A program made the translations under genes and the position numbers. The notes below the pieces were generated by a model. That model made no database searches, was not told where the DNA came from, and worked only from the letters and a program-made list of their open reading frames with translations. Of a stretch of DNA of 64,000 bases, positions 19,941 through 31,544 are shown piece by piece. The DNA comes from Cylindrotheca closterium (taxonomy: Eukaryota; Bacillariophyta; Bacillariophyceae; Bacillariales; Bacillariaceae), in the NCBI GenBank assembly GCA_933822405.4, contig CAKOGP040000003.1:1-64000 (forward strand). The letters are read 5' to 3'. The stretch's first letter is position 1; the number at the start of each line of letters is the position of its first letter.

Positions 19941-20844
19941 AGACCCACCACAGTGCAACCGTAACGAGACTGATTGGACTGCCCAGTAACATAAAATAAT
20001 TCAAAGAAAAATATATTGGGAAAGATGCAGATGGCACCGTATCACCTAGTAAGAAAGGAGAGCATGTTCTATAGATGGTACATCACTCAAATATACTCAA
20101 TCAATTCACTGTGGCGGATCGAAACTCAATAGGAAGAACGAGTTTGTACCATCAGACACTATAGTACATTTGTGCTAGCTGTTTCCCCTAAAGATTCACC
20201 CAGAGCCGCACCATCGATTCGGCTGGTGTCCTTTAGAGGTTACTAGTACCTGGTATTTTCTGAATCAGAATAGAAAACCAGAATGACAAACGCGGTTTCA
20301 TCTTTCGGAACGTGGTGTGATCATACATCATCCATTTGTCCTTCCCCTACGAAAACCTGCTACGCTATGGTCGTATCTGTATAACAGCACGAATTAGCCA
20401 GCTGTTCTTCTTGTTGGTCCAATACCGCTTTTCCTCTTGGTCACTTTCTTCAAGAGGAGGTATCTTTCCAGTCGGACAAATAATAGCGATATATATGTTC
20501 CCGGTACCAACAAAATGGTCTCATCTCGGCATCAAATAATGGGAAAAGTGTCAATGAACAATATTGAATAATAGTTTGAAGTTCGTTTATGGCACGAATA
20601 ATTGCACTCTACTTTCCAGTCACAGCCAATTTCTGGCAATCGCTCAAGAGTAAGGTTCACTACGGCAAAACCAAAAAGACATTATAATAATACCTTTTTC
20701 GTATTTTTTGAATTTGTTCCTCAATCATGTTGAACTTGAACATTTTCACGACAGAGTTGTCCACCTCCTCCTCACTCTAAAACCAACTTCAACTCCCAAT
20801 TCTACTCTCACCCACTTATTTTGAAAGCAACGTAAAACTTTGAA
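19941..20844. other. Intergenic spacer
   Basis: About 0.9 kb without a supported gene. The last 100 bases are probably the 5' UTR of the following gene (AC-rich, few G). Confidence 0.4.
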
Positions 20845-21423
20845 ATGACAACCGTATCCAAGAAGGGCGTTACCTTCAGCTCTAATGTCACAGGTATTCA
20901 GATCATGAACATCGAAGACTACACGCCCAGTGAGATTTCGGCTTCGTGGTACAACCAAGAAGACATGGATCGCATCACCGACCGGTGCCTTAAGCTACTG
21001 AGGAGAATGGAAAGTGACATTTCCAACAGAGGCAAGAAGTATTGCACGAGAGGCCTCGAGGGTCACACGGCGCTTGCATCCATAAGCAAAAACCAGAATA
21101 GAGCATGTGCTCGCGCAGCAGTTCTAATGGAACAATCCAAGCAATGGATTGAAAACAAAGTCGACGATCAAGCCATTGCAGATGCCTACAGCAGCACCAC
21201 TTCCAGCTGTCAGCTGTGGGCCCAAGTCGTTGGCAAACGTGATGAAGATATTGCCGAAGACATCTACTTCATGAATGAAAACGAGGACTGTCTCAATGCG
21301 ACTGTGGCTACATTCTCCTTCAAGTCGAAAGACTCTGGTGTCCCAGGTTTTGAGCAAAGAAGAATGGAACAAGCAGAAAGGCCAAGTGGCCTTCATCGAA
21401 CATCCTTAGCGTTGGTCGCGTGA
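20845..21423 (+). CDS. Conserved hypothetical protein, diatom 'WY' family
   Basis: A 192-residue intronless protein. Recognisable family marks, in order, are an N-terminal V.FS...... patch, SWYNQEDM, KYCTRGLEGHT (about 72-82), AAVLMEQSKQW, then IADAYSSTTSSC and a final D-rich segment. I know this arrangement as a recurrent unnamed family in diatom genomes; the function is unknown. The helical, charged composition with no signal peptide suggests a soluble intracellular protein. A more diverged member is at 51399-52160. Confidence 0.65.
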   Translation: MTTVSKKGVTFSSNVTGIQIMNIEDYTPSEISASWYNQEDMDRITDRCLKLLRRMESDISNRGKKYCTRGLEGHTALASISKNQNRACARAAVLMEQSKQWIENKVDDQAIADAYSSTTSSCQLWAQVVGKRDEDIAEDIYFMNENEDCLNATVATFSFKSKDSGVPGFEQRRMEQAERPSGLHRTSLALVA

Positions 21424-22071
21424 CTCGTTGCGGTGCATCGAAAGCAGTTCCAACAAACATACCTATTACAATTCCGATACAAATTTTGAAACTACTAGAA
21501 CACAAATTTTCCTTCAAATGCTAGATCTGCGTTTATGGCATTCTAGCAGCAATTTCACTTTGACTTCCATCATCATTCTTCTATACTGCAGTACTACTAG
21601 CAACCAATTTGGTAGGACCTCCAAATAAATCCTAACAGGCTAGTTTCACTGGAGGAGTTCTTCCGCGGCGCCCTACTGTAACAGATTTAGGACGGGAACA
21701 GCAAGATATGAGCTCTGAAAGCAGCACCTCGTTTCATCACTGCTGGCTGCGCTCTACCTGGTGCAAGAATGAAACGGAGATATGGTAGAATAACAAGTAT
21801 ACATATGAGAAGCAGCTAATGGCGTGATCGATCAATGCGTGCTGAATCAATAGACAAACGACAAAACCATCATATATATTGGTAGAGTAATAATACTGTA
21901 TATCGTTCCTTTTGTCAGGTACTACTGTAGGCCTAAGGCTCAGAACCCGCGTCTGACCGACGGTCGAACTCAAATTTCCATCCACCATCAAAATGCGTAC
22001 CGCACATCTTTTTATATCTACAGTATTCATTACTGCAAGTGCCATACCATTCTACACAAGCCACGCTTATC
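21424..22071. other. Intergenic spacer
   Basis: No supported gene. The region probably contains the 3' UTR of the WY-family gene and the promoter of the THUMP gene. Confidence 0.4.
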
Positions 22072-23304
22072 ATGAGTGGCAATAACAATAATAATAGCAA
22101 CCAGAACAAGAACAAACGAAGGTACCAAGACAATTTCCGCCACAAGAAACATCACCGCAATCCTAGACGTGGCGGTCCTGGTGTCTTGCTCACCTGTGAG
22201 ACCTTTCGAGAAGTCAAATGTCGAAGAGAAGGCATGGCAATCTTGCAACACTACTTTCATCATGGTTTTGATGATAAGAATAATGGCGATGCCAACATTC
22301 CAGAGGAGGAGGCAAGGACTGATGGTGCTGATTCGACCAAACAGGGGGATGATAATGCATCGTCAGCATCGCCATCACTCAGTCTCGAAGAAGAATTGAA
22401 AGCCCTCCGATCAACGAAAGCCTCCTCCTCCTCTCATTTTACGCAGTATGAGACTGGAAGCAAGGGAAGTGTCTTTCTAATGTGTTCAGCCGAAGGATGT
22501 CAGTTGATACCGCCGATAGTTGTTGATTCTGACGAAGGGGACAATAATGATGAGAAGAAAAAGAAGAAGAAGATCGACGACGATTCAACAGAAAGTCAGG
22601 GGACATCAAAGAAGCAGCGAACGGGGGATTACAACAAAGATGACAACACTGCTTCTGCTGCTGCTGCCGCTGCCAAGTCGACACCAGCAAATGATGCGAC
22701 TGGCAAGAACGATGACAACCAAGAAGGCAGCAACTCCAAACCATGGGATCCCGTCCCAGTAGTTTGCAAGGTATTGGCAGATGTTGAAAGCAACGTGACA
22801 TCCGCCCCAAGTTCAAGGTAAGCAAGTATTGCCATTCTGTTGGAATTGGTGATGATTACGAAATATACTATCCAGTATCCTGAACTTGTTCTGAATTTTC
22901 TATGCCGTGTTTATAATAGATTTGTTACACGAATGATTCCCATGCAAGCCACGTGCTTTGCCTCCAACGTTGAAATCCAAGCCACAGCGGAAGCACTTTT
23001 ACAAAAGTACTTTTTTCCTTGTCCAGAATACAAAACCTTTGCCGTTTCCTTTCAGAAACGAATCTGTAACAATGTCAAGAGACCAGAAATCATTGACATG
23101 ATTGCCGGAAGCATATTGGATAACGAGGCGTACCCAAAAGATAGATATACGGTCTCGCTGGACAATCCCGACGCTACCATTGTGGTGGAAATTGTTCGCA
23201 CTCTTTGTGGGATTTCCGTAGTACCCCGAACCAAGGAAATAGCCAACAATAGCAAGTTTAGTTTGGTTTCAGCACGAGAAAGCAAGGCATCGCCAGAAGA
23301 GTGA
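22072..23304 (+). CDS. THUMPD1: THUMPD1/TAN1-like tRNA acetylation cofactor
   Basis: Two exons (22072-22817 and 22920-23304, 102-bp intron) give 376 residues. The N-terminus is basic (KNKRRYQDNFRHKKHHR), followed by GVLLTCETFREVKCRREG, the usual opening of the family. A long low-complexity acidic/Lys/Ala linker follows. The second exon codes for the THUMP domain, RFVTRMIPMQATCFAS through VVEIVRTLCGISVV. In other eukaryotes THUMPD1/Tan1 binds tRNA and helps the Kre33/NAT10 acetyltransferase make ac4C12 in tRNA-Leu and tRNA-Ser. I start at MSGNNNN; an in-frame ATG 33 bases upstream adds only 11 residues. The Asn-rich start and the linker are poorly conserved features. Confidence 0.85.
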
Positions 23305-23800
23305 GGGTGACTGATTGATTGATTGATTTTGTTGAAATACACATCGACTATCTTGGATGACATTGGCAGCCTGTTTTCAGCTGCAACTATTACGGCCGGT
23401 CAGCCACTGTAGTAAATTATAATACGCATCGTATACCGTAGTAGGACTACTGCACTATTGGAATTCCAATTGAATGAATGAATAAGAATGAATTATCTTC
23501 CAATCCCTGCATGTGATCCGACTACAGTAGCTACGAGCAGTCGGATACACTACCCCTACCTATGTAGTATCTATTGTAGGAACAGGTATTGATCCCATGG
23601 GCAATACTTCCTTCAAAAGAAGAAGAAGATCCTCCTCAAGCTTGGATGATTGCGTTCTGCTGCTTTCCAAGCCAGTTGTTCGATTGATCCCGTGTGGGCA
23701 ATTGAAAGTTTCCAACTAAACTTCTTCTCAAGATACAGTAGCACATAATAATATTGCTCCCATGGACGACAATCGAACTAAACTTCTTCTCAACTTAGAG

Positions 23801-23857
23801 TAGGTAGGTAGGTAGGCAGGTAGGTAGGCAGGTAGGTAGGCAGGTAGGTAGGTAGGT
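23801..23857. repeat. TAGG/CAGG tetranucleotide microsatellite
   Basis: About fourteen 4-bp units (TAGG with interspersed CAGG) directly after the THUMP gene's 3' flank, 55 bp before the TA-flanked element. Confidence 0.9.
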
Positions 23858-23912
23858 AAACATTCATCGTTCGGTTCGGTTCGGTTCGTTTCGTTTCCGG
23901 TGACATTAATAT

Positions 23913-24584
23913 TAGTGGTAGTCAAAGTACGCGATACGACTATTTTTTGAGTTTTGGGAGGCTGTGATTGGCTGAGAAAAACAAAAAATAGTCGTATCGT
24001 GTCCACAACTAAAATTTAAAAGTGTCCATTTGGGGCACGATACGATTTTATTTTTTTCGGGACACAACACAAGTATTTTTTATGTTTTGATATTATGGAT
24101 ATATGGTGCGAGAGCGCTTCTTTTTGAATAAACGCAGCCCAAAATAAATCACACGAATAGTTGGGTCATCACATTTCTATTTTACGTCTGCACTAATTCT
24201 CGAAGTATACCTAGCCGAAAGTCAAATCACGAGGTTTGGTCGTGCTATTTCTATTCCATATCTGATCTCCCTGTTGGAAGCTCCAATTCCCACCACATCG
24301 CTTCTGACATCAACATTACGTTGTTGAAACATATCAATGCTGTTGACAAGTCTTCTACATACAACATTGCCACAGAAATCAAGTGGAGCGATGCGTCGGG
24401 AAGCACTTAGGAAAATATCTAGTGAAAAGTTTTTACGCGAAACATCGTAGTCCTGTACATTCGTATCGTGTCATCAAAATGACCCAAAAATGGGGTATTC
24501 AAAGTTCTCATGAAAACCATGCGATTCTATTGGTTGATTGAAAAAAACAAAAAATAGTTGTATGGCATACTTTGACTACCACTA
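23913..24584. mobile_element. TA-flanked TIR element (mariner-type MITE candidate)
   Basis: The two ends are GTGGTAGTCAAAGTA (23915 on) and its reverse complement ending at 24582, and the inverted match continues with few mismatches to ACTATTTTTTG, about 40 bp in all. A TA dinucleotide flanks each end, as expected of Tc1/mariner insertions. The left end also folds on itself: CGATACGACTATTTTTTG is followed 50 bp later by its reverse complement, and the sequence after it resembles the right end. It contains no transposase gene. Confidence 0.65.
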
Positions 24585-25304
24585 TTGTATTTTGAATATT
24601 GTAAAATAAAGTGTTCGATGAGAATGAAAGAATGAATCTTTAAAAATCCTCCGAACAAGTTCGTGGGTTCTTATTATTGCCATCTGTTTGCGAAGATTTC
24701 GGAAATAAGATTTGAATCCATCTTGGAAGTATTACTGTAAAATGCGTATGGAAATTATGAAATCAATCCATCTTTGAAGTACGTACACCTGTCGACGTGG
24801 ACGCGTCGGTCCAATCCCCCGTTTATTAGAACCCACCAGTGCGCAAGTACGTATTTGACTGTTTCGTATGTTACACGACCCTGGCACATGGACTGCTGTC
24901 TGCTGTGCGTGATGGGAACTCAACCTCAACAAGTCGAAACATCGTATCCCCTGGCGACGCACAAAGATCCTGATCAGAAGGTCGAACAATTCACAGCTCC
25001 CATGGGGTTAAATAGTGGGGAACAATGGGGAACGAAGGGGAATAAAAAGGTCCCATCAAAACATAAGCAGCCAGAACGCTAGCTATTCACACGTCTCACA
25101 TCACGTCTTGATCAGAACAAGTTTTTGATACGAGTTGGAAAATTGGGACGACCAATCGCAGGAAGAAAGTGTAATGGAAAGTATACGACACACTTTGTGC
25201 CACTGTTTCCTCCATAATTCAGCAATTCATCAGCATCAGCATCAGCTTTACACCTGATCTCACATATATCAAAAGATACAGAATTGACATTGATACAAGA
25301 TAGA
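24585..25304. other. Intergenic spacer
   Basis: 0.7 kb with no supported gene; promoter side of the CRAL-TRIO fusion gene. Confidence 0.4.
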
Positions 25305-27233
25305 ATGGAATCCTTTCCATACAGCCACAACAATGTTGCCGTTACACATCGTGATCATGGTGCCTTGTTTCATCCATCATCATCCGTGGCAACACCCTCA
25401 CTGGCCAAATACGTCGTTGCGAACGATGATATCCCCTTGGCGGGTCCACAGCATGGACGAAGCAACGGCAACAAGAATAATGACATGAAGCCACTCGAAG
25501 ACTTTGTGGCCTCTGAATTCTGCAAACTGTCTGTCGAAGAACAAACCAAAGCCCTCAGTGATCTCTACTGTCAGAGTGCTGCTGCTGATAAAAAGCAAGA
25601 AGATACTAACCTCAGCAACAGCAGCAGCTGTGATCTAAACGAGAATCCAGTCATGATTCAAGACTCGTTACGCAGGTTTGAGCTACAGATTCAACAAGGA
25701 AACTTTCCCATTTACGACATTGCCTTGGTGCAGAATCGGTCCTACGTCCAAGATCCAACGTTTCGTTTGAAATTTTTGAGGGCTAACCGGCACAATGTTC
25801 CAAAAGCCGTTCATCAAATGACTTGCTTTCTACAAGAAAAGGCGGTGCACTTTGGACAAGACAAGGTGGCCAGAGAGATTACCCTGGACGATCTCAGTCC
25901 TGAAGAATTGGACCTCATGATTTCGGATCGCTATCACATTCAAGGTGGCCGAGACCAAAAGGGCCGAGTCATCCACTATTCCTTTCCTGCTGCCCTTGGT
26001 GGTGGTGGTGTGGGAGTTCGTGGGACCTCTTCTTGTCCGAGCGTGGGCATGGTGGTAAGTCAAGTCATGTGAAGTCAATCAAACATATCATACGTATCAT
26101 GATATTTTATAACCGTTGCCCGCTCTAACTAACTGTTTATCTATTCCTTCTCCCTTTCACGATACAACACTCTACAGAATCGAGTCAACTACTATGTTTG
26201 GTTCAATATTCTAAGCAACATGGCTGTCGTTCAATCCAAAGGATTGGTAGCCGTTCATTACGATACCGCCCAGCCAGATGCAGCTTCTTCCAACAAGCCA
26301 AGCTTTGATTTCATTCACAAAAGCATGGCCTTTTTTGCAACCATGCCCATTCGATACTCGGCCATTCACTTGTGCTTTCCCGAATCTGCTGCTGCCAAGA
26401 GAGACGCTTCTATCAAGAACTTGGTGCTTGGTGCTTACTTGAGGTCCATTCCACTCTACAGCCGGGCAAGGACCACGATGCATCACGGAAGCGATTGGGA
26501 AATCCAATACCGCCTTATTCAACAGTATGGGTTTCCCCATGCGGGGACCTTTCCAGTCGATTCTCAAGGCAAGATTCGTCGCAATGTCTTAAACGTCTGG
26601 CTTCATTTGCACATGGCCAATGAACCGTCCTATATCGATTCCTTCAATTGTACCATGGTGCAACTAGAAGACGATGATGACGAAGACGATCGTGATGATT
26701 ATTCAATCACATCCGAGGAAGACGAAATATGTACTGTTGCTACAGACGTTGCAGTGGTTCTGGATCCACCACCAGCTGCCACGGTCGCCAAGTACACCTA
26801 TGCAGCTTCTGCTTCTGGTGGTCGAATCAACAATGACGTTCTCCACCAAATATCAATTGCGTCATCGTCCTCCTCTTCTCAAAATACTCCTGCTACCATT
26901 ACTGAGCAACAGCAGCAAAAAGGAGGAGGAGGACAACATCGACCCGACCATGATGTCTTTTTTGGACGAGGCCGTGGGATTCAAGATCATCCTGGTAATA
27001 TTCGATGCCGAGAATATCTACAGGAATATCATCATGCTTATGACACGGCTCCACGAAACCAACGAGGCAAAGTGACCAAGGCCTTGACCAACGCTTTGCG
27101 TCAGCAAGGAACTCGATTCTATGAACGAAATCAAAACCGAGAATGGGTCGAGGCGGAACCAAAAGTCATTGAAAAGAAGATTGGACAATTGCTGCGGGAG
27201 TTTCGGAAAAAGAAGAACCAGAACCAGGGGTAA
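25305..27233 (+). CDS. CRAL-TRIO lipid-binding protein fused to DUF6824
   Basis: Two exons (25305-26054 and 26178-27233, 123-bp intron) give 601 residues. After a variable N-terminus, about 140-180 is a CRAL-TRIO N-terminal helix region (FRLKFLRANRHNVPKAV), and about 205-425 is the Sec14-like lipid-binding lobe (NRVNYYVWFNILSNMAVVQSKG and onward). An acidic, low-complexity linker leads to a C-terminal DUF6824 domain at about 505-592: DVFFGRGRG...HPGNIRCREYL...GTRFYER...WVEAEPKVIEKKIGQLLREF. Sec14-type domains exchange small lipids. Fused here to a domain otherwise found alone in five genes of this window, it suggests lipid-responsive control of whatever DUF6824 does. The ATG at 25305 is used; upstream frame starts only at TTG. 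Confidence 0.8.
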
Positions 27234-28318
27234 GCAAGAGCAAGAACAACAACAACAACAGGGCTAACTGTACATATACATTTGGGCATTATTTGTTAAT
27301 ATTTTTGCGGGGTACTACTATACGGCACACAGCAGTTCTGAAGAATAGATTATTATATACATTGTACTATTGACATCGTTCATTACACACAATACATGAA
27401 TGTATTTTCATTTTACTATAGCAATTTTTATCTTTTATTGCATGGTGGTTGTGTATAGCCATTATTACCACAACCGAATGGATTACATGCATGGTAACTA
27501 TAAAAAGGCTTTGGGGCAATCCAGCGATTGAAATCCTACCGGTACCGGCACCAATGCTGCTGATACATTGTCATCTTTCGGATCAGTTTTAGTCGTATCT
27601 ATTATATTATATTCTCATAGTAGGAGCATCCCCTTCCGATCTTGTACTAGAGCAGTAGAGTTGTAGTGTATGTTGATCAGATCCTTCTTACAGCCACCGG
27701 TACTACCGTACACAGGTGCTCTGTGGCAATGCATGAATTAATCAGAAACCTTGGTTCGTACTGTACTGGTGGACATCCGATTGGAATCAAGAATACCTGC
27801 TACAATAATAATGCCAGGTATATATTTACTTACACGCTCAAAGATTATGTTGTTCATCGTTCTCGTCGTGATGATATACAGTATATATTGTCGAAGGTCG
27901 AAGTCTTCTGCTCGGGATTAAACCATTCACGAGTCGAAGGACGATTGTTTTCGCATGCCATCTGTTCATCGATACCGGTAGTTCATGCTACCTAAACTTT
28001 GCCGATTATCATACAGTACCAGGTAGCCACTATGATGTTGCTACATATTATTAATAAATAACTATATTACTAAAACATTCAAAATTCCACCTCCAGTTTT
28101 AACGACTCGAGCTCCCCCAGGCAGGCAGCACACGCAACCCTCGCAACTCCCTTGGACTACTACTAGGACCACCTGGGCCAAAGCCAATGTCAGGAGGACG
28201 ACGGAAATTATTGTCTTCGACTATATTATGATATATACAGGTATATGGATATAGATTTATTACTAAGATCTACTTCATTTATTCATGGATTGCTACACGA
28301 AGGGTGGACGTGGATGGT
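27234..28318. other. Intergenic spacer between convergent genes
   Basis: 1.1 kb without supported genes; contains ACCGGTAC palindromes near 27540 and 27700 and AT-rich 3' flanks. Confidence 0.4.
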
Positions 28319-30294
28319 TTACTCTCCACCTCCTCCGCCACCACCGCCATCTCCACCAGCATCCGCTGCTGGAGCAGGCGCGGCAGCTGCCGCTCCTCCT
28401 CCACCATCATTGGTGGGAGTTCCTCCACTAGGACCACCAGCACCACCGGGGCCAAGTCCTTCACTGGCTTGTAAAAGAGCAGCTTGTCCTGTATTCTTCT
28501 TGCCTACTTGACCAATCCCAGTACCGGTAAGACCACCACCTGCCGTGGGGGCGGTGCAACCAAATCCAATGTTGAGACGAGTGCTGACATCAATGGGGCG
28601 GGATGGTCGGTTCATGCGGGCACTGGTGAGTCGGGATTCTCTTCCAAGACCACCTCCAACAGCCGCCAAATTGGAGGAAGATGGTCCATTCTGACGCAAC
28701 ATCTCCAATTTGGTCTGGGCTTCTTCCAAGATTTCGTTAGCTTGGGCTGCCATGGCGTTTTCGTCGACTTGTGCTTGTTGGTTTTCCTCCAGTGGCTGAA
28801 ATGGAGTAACGGCTCCGGTGGAATCAACTTTCATGGGAGTATGCTTTCCTGGTGGTCTCATTTCCTCTTCATCGTCATCCTTCTTCTCGCTTGGCTCGAT
28901 GGGACCTTCACCCTCTGGCTTCTTATTTGGTTCATTTTCCTCGTCCTTTTCGGTAATGATCAATCGGAACCCCTTGGAATCGTCCAAATCGACCAGGTAC
29001 AACATACCTACGGCCCGAAAGACCACTCCGGTAAAGGACGATTGGGAGGCCACTTGGATGGGCAACGCATGGACCAAGATGTGGAATGCTACACCATTGA
29101 CCAAGTAGGACATGAAGAAACGGCGCCACATGGTAAAGTCCCCCTGATTCAACATTTTTTGATGCCACAGTTTTGGATTTCCAGTGGCATCCAAAATGTA
29201 ATTTCCATTTTGATCCCTCAACGTGCCCGGGTTTTTGGAAAAGGCTGGATCCTTAATGGGATTTTCCCACAAGAGCCGGGCGCCGTTCTTTTTGGAGGCC
29301 AGCAACAAAATAAGCCAAAATCCAGGATTCTGTTCCGATTGACCAAAGTTGGTCTTGGGGCCCAACAAGTAGACACAGGCTTGGAAGATTCCCATGAGGT
29401 AAAATCCATACGAGCCCATGGTTCCGCCTGTTTATTTAGTAAGATGATGGTAATATGGTTGTGAGTGAGTGCATGAAATAATAATAATAATGAGAAGAAG
29501 AAGAATCACAAGAATCACAACAAGCAAGCCTGACACCATGATACATCCGGCATCCACTGGCTGCGTCCAAAATATACAACAAGATACAGCACTTACCCAC
29601 TGGACAATTGGCAGTCCCATCCATACATCGCACCGTCTCGGCGCGATAAATATCGACACAGACAAAGGACACCAAAATGATTTGCGTCAAGAAGATCATA
29701 ATGACAATGGTCTTTTCCCGTCCCATGTCTTCGTAAATGTTATTGGGTTGGACCTCCATGGTTTCAAATTTGCGATCCTTTTCGTCCTTGTCCTCCTTTT
29801 GTTTTTCTTTGAGGCCGGCGTCCATCTCGGTAAACAAAAAGACTTCGCTGAGGGATTTGTAGGACCAATAGGCCATGAGGACTCGTAAGGATTCCCCAAA
29901 GGAGACAATGGCATAATAGGCCATCATGACAATCAGGGTGGTTCTATAATCGGTTTGAACACCGCCCAAGAACAAGAAGGAGATGGAAGCAAAACTGATG
30001 ATGGTATAGAAAGGAGAATCGTTGTCCATGGCACAGCCTATCAAGCCTCGGTAGAGATCATATCCCTTGAGTTGTCCTTCAGTACGAGTCTTCAACTTGT
30101 GGACACGTTGGAGAAAGACGCCAAAACTGAGGATCCAAAGAACCTGTAGAATGCATGATGTAGTTGTGATTTGATGCATGATTTGAAGAAGAGAAATAAA
30201 CGAGAAAAGTGAGAATTGGTTCATTTAAAATGGTATTAGGCAATCAATCAATCAATCAATCAGTCAACCAGTCAATCAGTCAATCAGTCAATTG

Positions 30295-30330
<36 letters not shown>

Positions 30331-30591
30331 GTCAATTGATCAATCAATTGATCAGTCAATCAATCGAAGAAGCCACACCATGTCGCACGCACAACCAAAA
30401 TGTACTATACGTACCCCTCCGATGATAAAGGTAACAATGTTGGATGGTGGTTCTCGATTGAAAAAGTCATCGGTATTGAATACTTCTGGTCGTGGTGCCG
30501 CCAATCCTCGTTGCCATTGGCCACTGCTGCCAGGTGCCATGACATCACTCCAAAAATCGTCCAAGCCGGCTGGAACAAATTCTGCCTGCAT
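28319..30591 (-). CDS. Multi-pass membrane protein of unknown function
   Basis: Three exons (30591-30415, 30143-29597, 29427-28319; introns 271 and 169 bp) give 610 residues. I do not recognise the family. Probable membrane segments lie near 53-70, 105-122, 128-150, 205-226, 246-262, 333-350 and 362-378. A charged cytosolic-type loop (KEKQKEDKDEKDRKFE) lies between the third and fourth. After the last segment comes an acidic tail and a glycine/alanine-rich end (poly-Ala, poly-Gly at 580-610). The first intron interrupts a membrane segment and carries the long CAAT microsatellite. The frame stays open across both junctions, supporting the exon model. The antisense open frame at 28484-29464 is a shadow. 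Confidence 0.7.
30241..30366. repeat. CAAT-type tetranucleotide repeat inside intron
   Basis: About 126 bp of CAAT units with CAGT and TGAT variants, including TCAATTGATCAATC palindromic stretches, within intron 1 of the membrane protein gene. It makes that intron the longest in the window. Confidence 0.9.
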
Positions 30592-31440
30592 ATTTAATGG
30601 TAATGATGCTTGATTGATTGCTACTGATAGGCTGAATTTATGCTTTTCTCTTAGTATGTGAGTTTGTGTCTGTGTCTGTGTAATGTATAGTATATATATC
30701 AAACAATTGCAGTTGATTGATGATCAGATGATTTCTGAAAATAAAAGGGTCATATATCAAGTGACTACTGAAAATCAATCGAAGAAAAAGATGTCACCAA
30801 AAATTCAGCCGGTAGAAACCCGCCCCCTTCCGAATGTCTGGATATATATATAAATTACTCTATAATTGAGTACGCGCGGTAAATAATCGAGGAGGCAGTG
30901 AACGCGCGCAAGCACTACATAAGGATCTCACCAAAAACTAGGCTAAGTGTAGAAATAAGCGGCAGCTCGCACGGTTGTCTTCCGAATGTACCCTCCGTAC
31001 CTACTTCCGCGCTGGCATTGCTCGTGGATCGTGTGTAGAAATATTGAAAGGATAGATTTGAGATTAGGGGAAGTAAAGTAACGTGTTTGCAACCCAAAAT
31101 AGATCTCATCCCGAAATATTTTGCCACAGCACTGAGTATCGTAACGGATAGTCCGCAAGCCGGATACCGTGCTATGCCGGCTTGTTTTACTTAGCACAAA
31201 AGCGCATTCTCGATTTCAATTCAAATACCTTTCTAATTTTCTAGCCCCCGCATTGGGAATGAGAGGTAAGTGAGTGAGTCTGTCTTGCCTTGCCTTGTCT
31301 GTTGTTTGTTGTTTGTTGATATCGTCGTTTGTTGTTTTTGTTTTTGTTGTTGTTGTTCAATCAGTGTAATAACTGCAACTCATCCTTCAATCAAAGAAAC
31401 GAGAAGCAAACAACTAAATATCAACAAAAACTAAATATCA
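30592..31440. other. Spacer between divergent genes
   Basis: Shared upstream region of the membrane protein (minus) and Rab (plus) genes. No supported gene. Repeated TTGTTG/TTGTTT runs occur near 31300-31360. Confidence 0.4.
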
Positions 31441-31446
31441 ACAAAA

Positions 31447-31530
31447 ACCCAAACCCAAACCCAAACCCAAACACTCCATAGCAAGCAAAGCACAGCAAAG
31501 CACAGCAAAGCACAGCAAAGCACAGCACAA
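31447..31530 (+). repeat. 5'-UTR tandem repeats: CCCAAA units then CACAGCAAAG units
   Basis: 31447-31472 holds four to five CCCAAA units (telomere-like in form). 31491-31530 holds 10-bp CACAGCAAAG units, three perfect plus partial ones. Both lie within the presumed 5' UTR, ending 15 bases before the Rab start codon. Confidence 0.85.
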
Positions 31531-31544
31531 AGAACAAATTCGAA

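Noticed and set aside
28484..29464. 326-codon open frame on the plus strand
   Set aside because: Exactly antisense to exon 3 of the multi-pass membrane gene, whose frame continues through two splice junctions; no domain in the antisense product.
31447..31472. True telomere from the CCCAAA run
   Set aside because: Only four to five units, interior to the sequence and within a gene's 5' UTR.
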